A stretch of DNA of 64,000 nt, taken from the NCBI RefSeq assembly GCF_048077055.1, contig NZ_CP182236.1, positions 992,001-1,056,000 on the forward strand, read 5' to 3'. How positions within the stretch are numbered: position 1 is the first letter of the stretch; each line of letters starts with the position of its first letter. Both the position numbers and the translations under genes were made by a program. A model generated the notes under the pieces. That model saw only the letters and a list, made by a program, of their open reading frames with translations. It searched no databases and was not told the DNA's origin. Shown here piece after piece: positions 62,349 to 64,000 of the stretch. This DNA comes from Egbenema bharatensis (lineage in GTDB: Bacteria; Cyanobacteriota; Cyanobacteriia; Elainellales; Elainellaceae).

Positions 62349-63239
62349 TCACCCTATGAGTTGTTCCAGATCAGTGAGGGCAGCTTCCAGAGTTGGGAGT
62401 AGCGTTGCAGAGGAATCTTCTAACGGCGATCGGGTTGAACCCACTTGCCATCCTCGCAACCTCAGGGCTGCTTTCACTGGAATGGGATTAGTCGTGATAA
62501 ACAGGGCTTTGAATAGCGGAAAAAGCGAGAGGTGAATCTGTGTTGCTGTTTGTACCTGTCCTTGCTCGAATGCTTGGATCATACGCTGTAACGTTTCACC
62601 GACAAGATGACTGGCAACACTCACCACACCTTTTGCTCCAACGGCTAACATCGGCAGAGTCAGAGAATCATCTCCTGAATAAATTGCAAATTCTGGAGGG
62701 GTCGATCGTCGAATTTGACTCACCTGATCAAGATTGCCACTTGCCTCCTTAACGGCAACGATATTTGGAATCTCAGCTAAACGAGCGATCGTCTCCGGCA
62801 AAAGGTTCTGCCCTGTTCGTCCTGGGATGTTATACAGCATGATAGGAAGGTCAGGGGTCGCTTCAGCGATTTGCCGAAAATGCTGATACAAACCAGCCTG
62901 GGGTGGCTTGTTGTAGTAGGGAACCACTTGTAAGGTTCCATCTAATCCTAACTTATCTGCCTTCTGCGTGGCCGAAATTGCTTCATGAGTAGAATTTGAT
63001 CCAGTTCCAGCCATCACTTTTGCTTTGCCAGCAACCGATTGCTGCACCACTTGAAACAGTTCATACTCTTCATTCCAGCTTAACGTTGGAGACTCTCCCG
63101 TTGTTCCACAAACCACCAGAGTATCCGTTCCGTGTTGAACCAGGTGAGCTGCCAATGCTTCTGCCACTGAGAAGTTCACGCTACCGTCTTCCTTAAACGG
63201 CGTGATCATCGCGGTGAGAACACGTCCAAACTGAGTCAC
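62349..63239 (-). CDS. dapA: 4-hydroxy-tetrahydrodipicolinate synthase
   Basis: About 296 residues from the GTG at 63239, which has AGGAG eight bases upstream and gives the usual TQFGRVLTAMITPF N-terminus; a GTG at 63263 would extend it. DapA signatures: VCGTTGESPTLSWNEEYELF, MLYNIPGRTGQNLLPETIARL (catalytic Tyr) and VAVKEASGNLDQVSQI (Schiff-base Lys). It condenses pyruvate and aspartate semialdehyde in lysine/diaminopimelate synthesis. It follows asd with about 26 bp between. Confidence 0.97.
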   Translation of the reverse strand: MTQFGRVLTAMITPFKEDGSVNFSVAEALAAHLVQHGTDTLVVCGTTGESPTLSWNEEYELFQVVQQSVAGKAKVMAGTGSNSTHEAISATQKADKLGLDGTLQVVPYYNKPPQAGLYQHFRQIAEATPDLPIMLYNIPGRTGQNLLPETIARLAEIPNIVAVKEASGNLDQVSQIRRSTPPEFAIYSGDDSLTLPMLAVGAKGVVSVASHLVGETLQRMIQAFEQGQVQTATQIHLSLFPLFKALFITTNPIPVKAALRLRGWQVGSTRSPLEDSSATLLPTLEAALTDLEQLIG

Positions 63240-63265
63240 ACTCAAACTACTCCTCTCTTGCACAT

Positions 63266-64000
63266 TTACCCTTTCGTGCCAACCGCTGCGCGTTCAGGAA
63301 CTCGGATCAAACCCTGAGCGGCCAGGAGTTCTGCAATCTGAACGGCATTCAGGGCAGCTCCTTTGCGAATTTGATCGCCACTTAGCCATAGCTCAAGCCC
63401 ATTGGGATGAGAAAGATCCTGACGGATGCGACCCACCAGCACTGCATCCTGACCACTTGCTTCGATCGGCATCGGAAAATAGTTACTTTGCCAATCTTCC
63501 ACGAGCTTAACTCCAGGAGCCTGACTCAGAATTTCTCTAGCTTGGGCGACGCTGAAGGGGGTGGCAAACTCTAAGTTAATCGCCTCCGAGTGGGCACGAA
63601 GTACGGGAACCCGAACACAGGTCGCCGTGACTCGCAGATCGGGTACGCCGAAAATCTTGCGAGTTTCATTGACCATTTTCATTTCTTCCTCACAATACCC
63701 TGCTTCATTAAGGGGCGAATTGTGGGGAAAGAGGTTGAAGGCTAGAGGGTAAGGAAAGACTTCTGGCTGAGGGGCTTCCCCTGCCAAAATCGCCTTCGAC
63801 TGCTGCTTGACTTCTTCCATTGCCCTGGCTCCGGCACCGCTGGCCGACTGGTAGGTCGCGGCCACAATTCGCTGAATGGGCTGCACCTGATGCAGGGGAT
63901 AGATGGCAACGGCCATCAGAATAGTCGTGCAGTTGGGATTGGCAATAATGCCTTGATGGGTAGCTACAGCGTCAGGATTGACCTCTGGCACCACCAGGGG
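63266..64000 (-). CDS. asd: aspartate-semialdehyde dehydrogenase, partial
   Basis: The C-terminal 244 codons or so; the 5' end is outside the window. Clear features: IANPNCTTILMAVAIYPLH with the catalytic Cys, YQSASGAGARAMEEVKQQ, FNLFPHNSPLNEAGYCEEEMKMVNETRKIF, VTATCVRVPVLRAHSEAINLEF with the active-site His. It reduces aspartyl phosphate to the semialdehyde used by DapA. It is transcribed with dapA and rnj. Confidence 0.96.
   Translation of the reverse strand, partial: PLVVPEVNPDAVATHQGIIANPNCTTILMAVAIYPLHQVQPIQRIVAATYQSASGAGARAMEEVKQQSKAILAGEAPQPEVFPYPLAFNLFPHNSPLNEAGYCEEEMKMVNETRKIFGVPDLRVTATCVRVPVLRAHSEAINLEFATPFSVAQAREILSQAPGVKLVEDWQSNYFPMPIEASGQDAVLVGRIRQDLSHPNGLELWLSGDQIRKGAALNAVQIAELLAAQGLIRVPERAAVGTKG

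Overview
The window is cyanobacterial chromosome. HIP1-type GCGATCGC/CGATCG octamers are scattered through coding and intergenic DNA. Cyanobacterial marker genes are present: a CrtD-type carotenoid desaturase, an EbsA-like pilus protein, a DUF760 protein, a cyanase operon and an asd-dapA-RNase J block. Intergenic gaps carry short heptanucleotide arrays of the type known from filamentous cyanobacteria. I cannot fix the genus. No tRNA, rRNA, CRISPR array, complete transposase or prophage gene was found.

Layout. 1-3.9 kb: a frameshifted vanadium haloperoxidase (cut by the window edge), then a divergent pair of PAS histidine kinase and REC-AraC response regulator. 4.1-10.6 kb: a methyltransferase diverging from a GlxA-type AraC regulator, followed by cyanate uptake and hydrolysis genes cynA-cynB-cynD-cynS. 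10.8-16.5 kb: DUF760, scpB, an ABC ATPase, an alkyltransferase-like protein, a membrane protein and an SLH lipoprotein. 16.5-23.3 kb: a co-directional accessory block of three cupins, an NnrU/MddA-like membrane methyltransferase, two soluble methyltransferases, an alpha/beta hydrolase plus the tail of a lost paralogue, and an AraC regulator. 23.4-30.8 kb: EbsA-like protein, flavoprotein, Rpn-family remnant, DUF1902 protein, a large pentapeptide-repeat membrane protein and a saccharopine-dehydrogenase-like reductase. 30.8-36.5 kb: a PRC-barrel protein and an exopolysaccharide group (O-antigen ligase-like protein, frameshifted WbaP-type phosphotransferase, GT4). 36.9-49.9 kb: housekeeping genes (response regulator, frr, pyrH, dnaK, sixA, hisS) and a frameshifted crtD. 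50-64 kb: crtE, folD, Nudix, YgjP-like protease, COG2345 regulator, recF, TPR, GST, cysH, rnj, dapA and asd (partial).

The most unusual content is outside the genes. (1) Five 15-bp units lie just upstream of the GlxA-type regulator. Each reads ATG-xxA-GGG-TCA-TAR, a complete 5-codon ORF carrying the ribosome-binding core for the next one, and a last ORF ends in an ATGA overlap with the regulator start. (2) A roughly 97-bp palindromic MITE-like element is dispersed through the window; three copies begin at the base directly after a stop codon, and one copy is split by a second nested element. (3) Heptanucleotide arrays sit on gene 3' ends and form the stop codons of three genes. Inside the PRC-barrel gene the same sequence has grown in a 7+8 = 15-nt period that keeps the frame. 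(4) Three genes (haloperoxidase, wbaP, crtD) are each broken by an apparent one-base deletion, two of them in homopolymer runs. This is either decay or sequencing error and should be settled before any biological reading.
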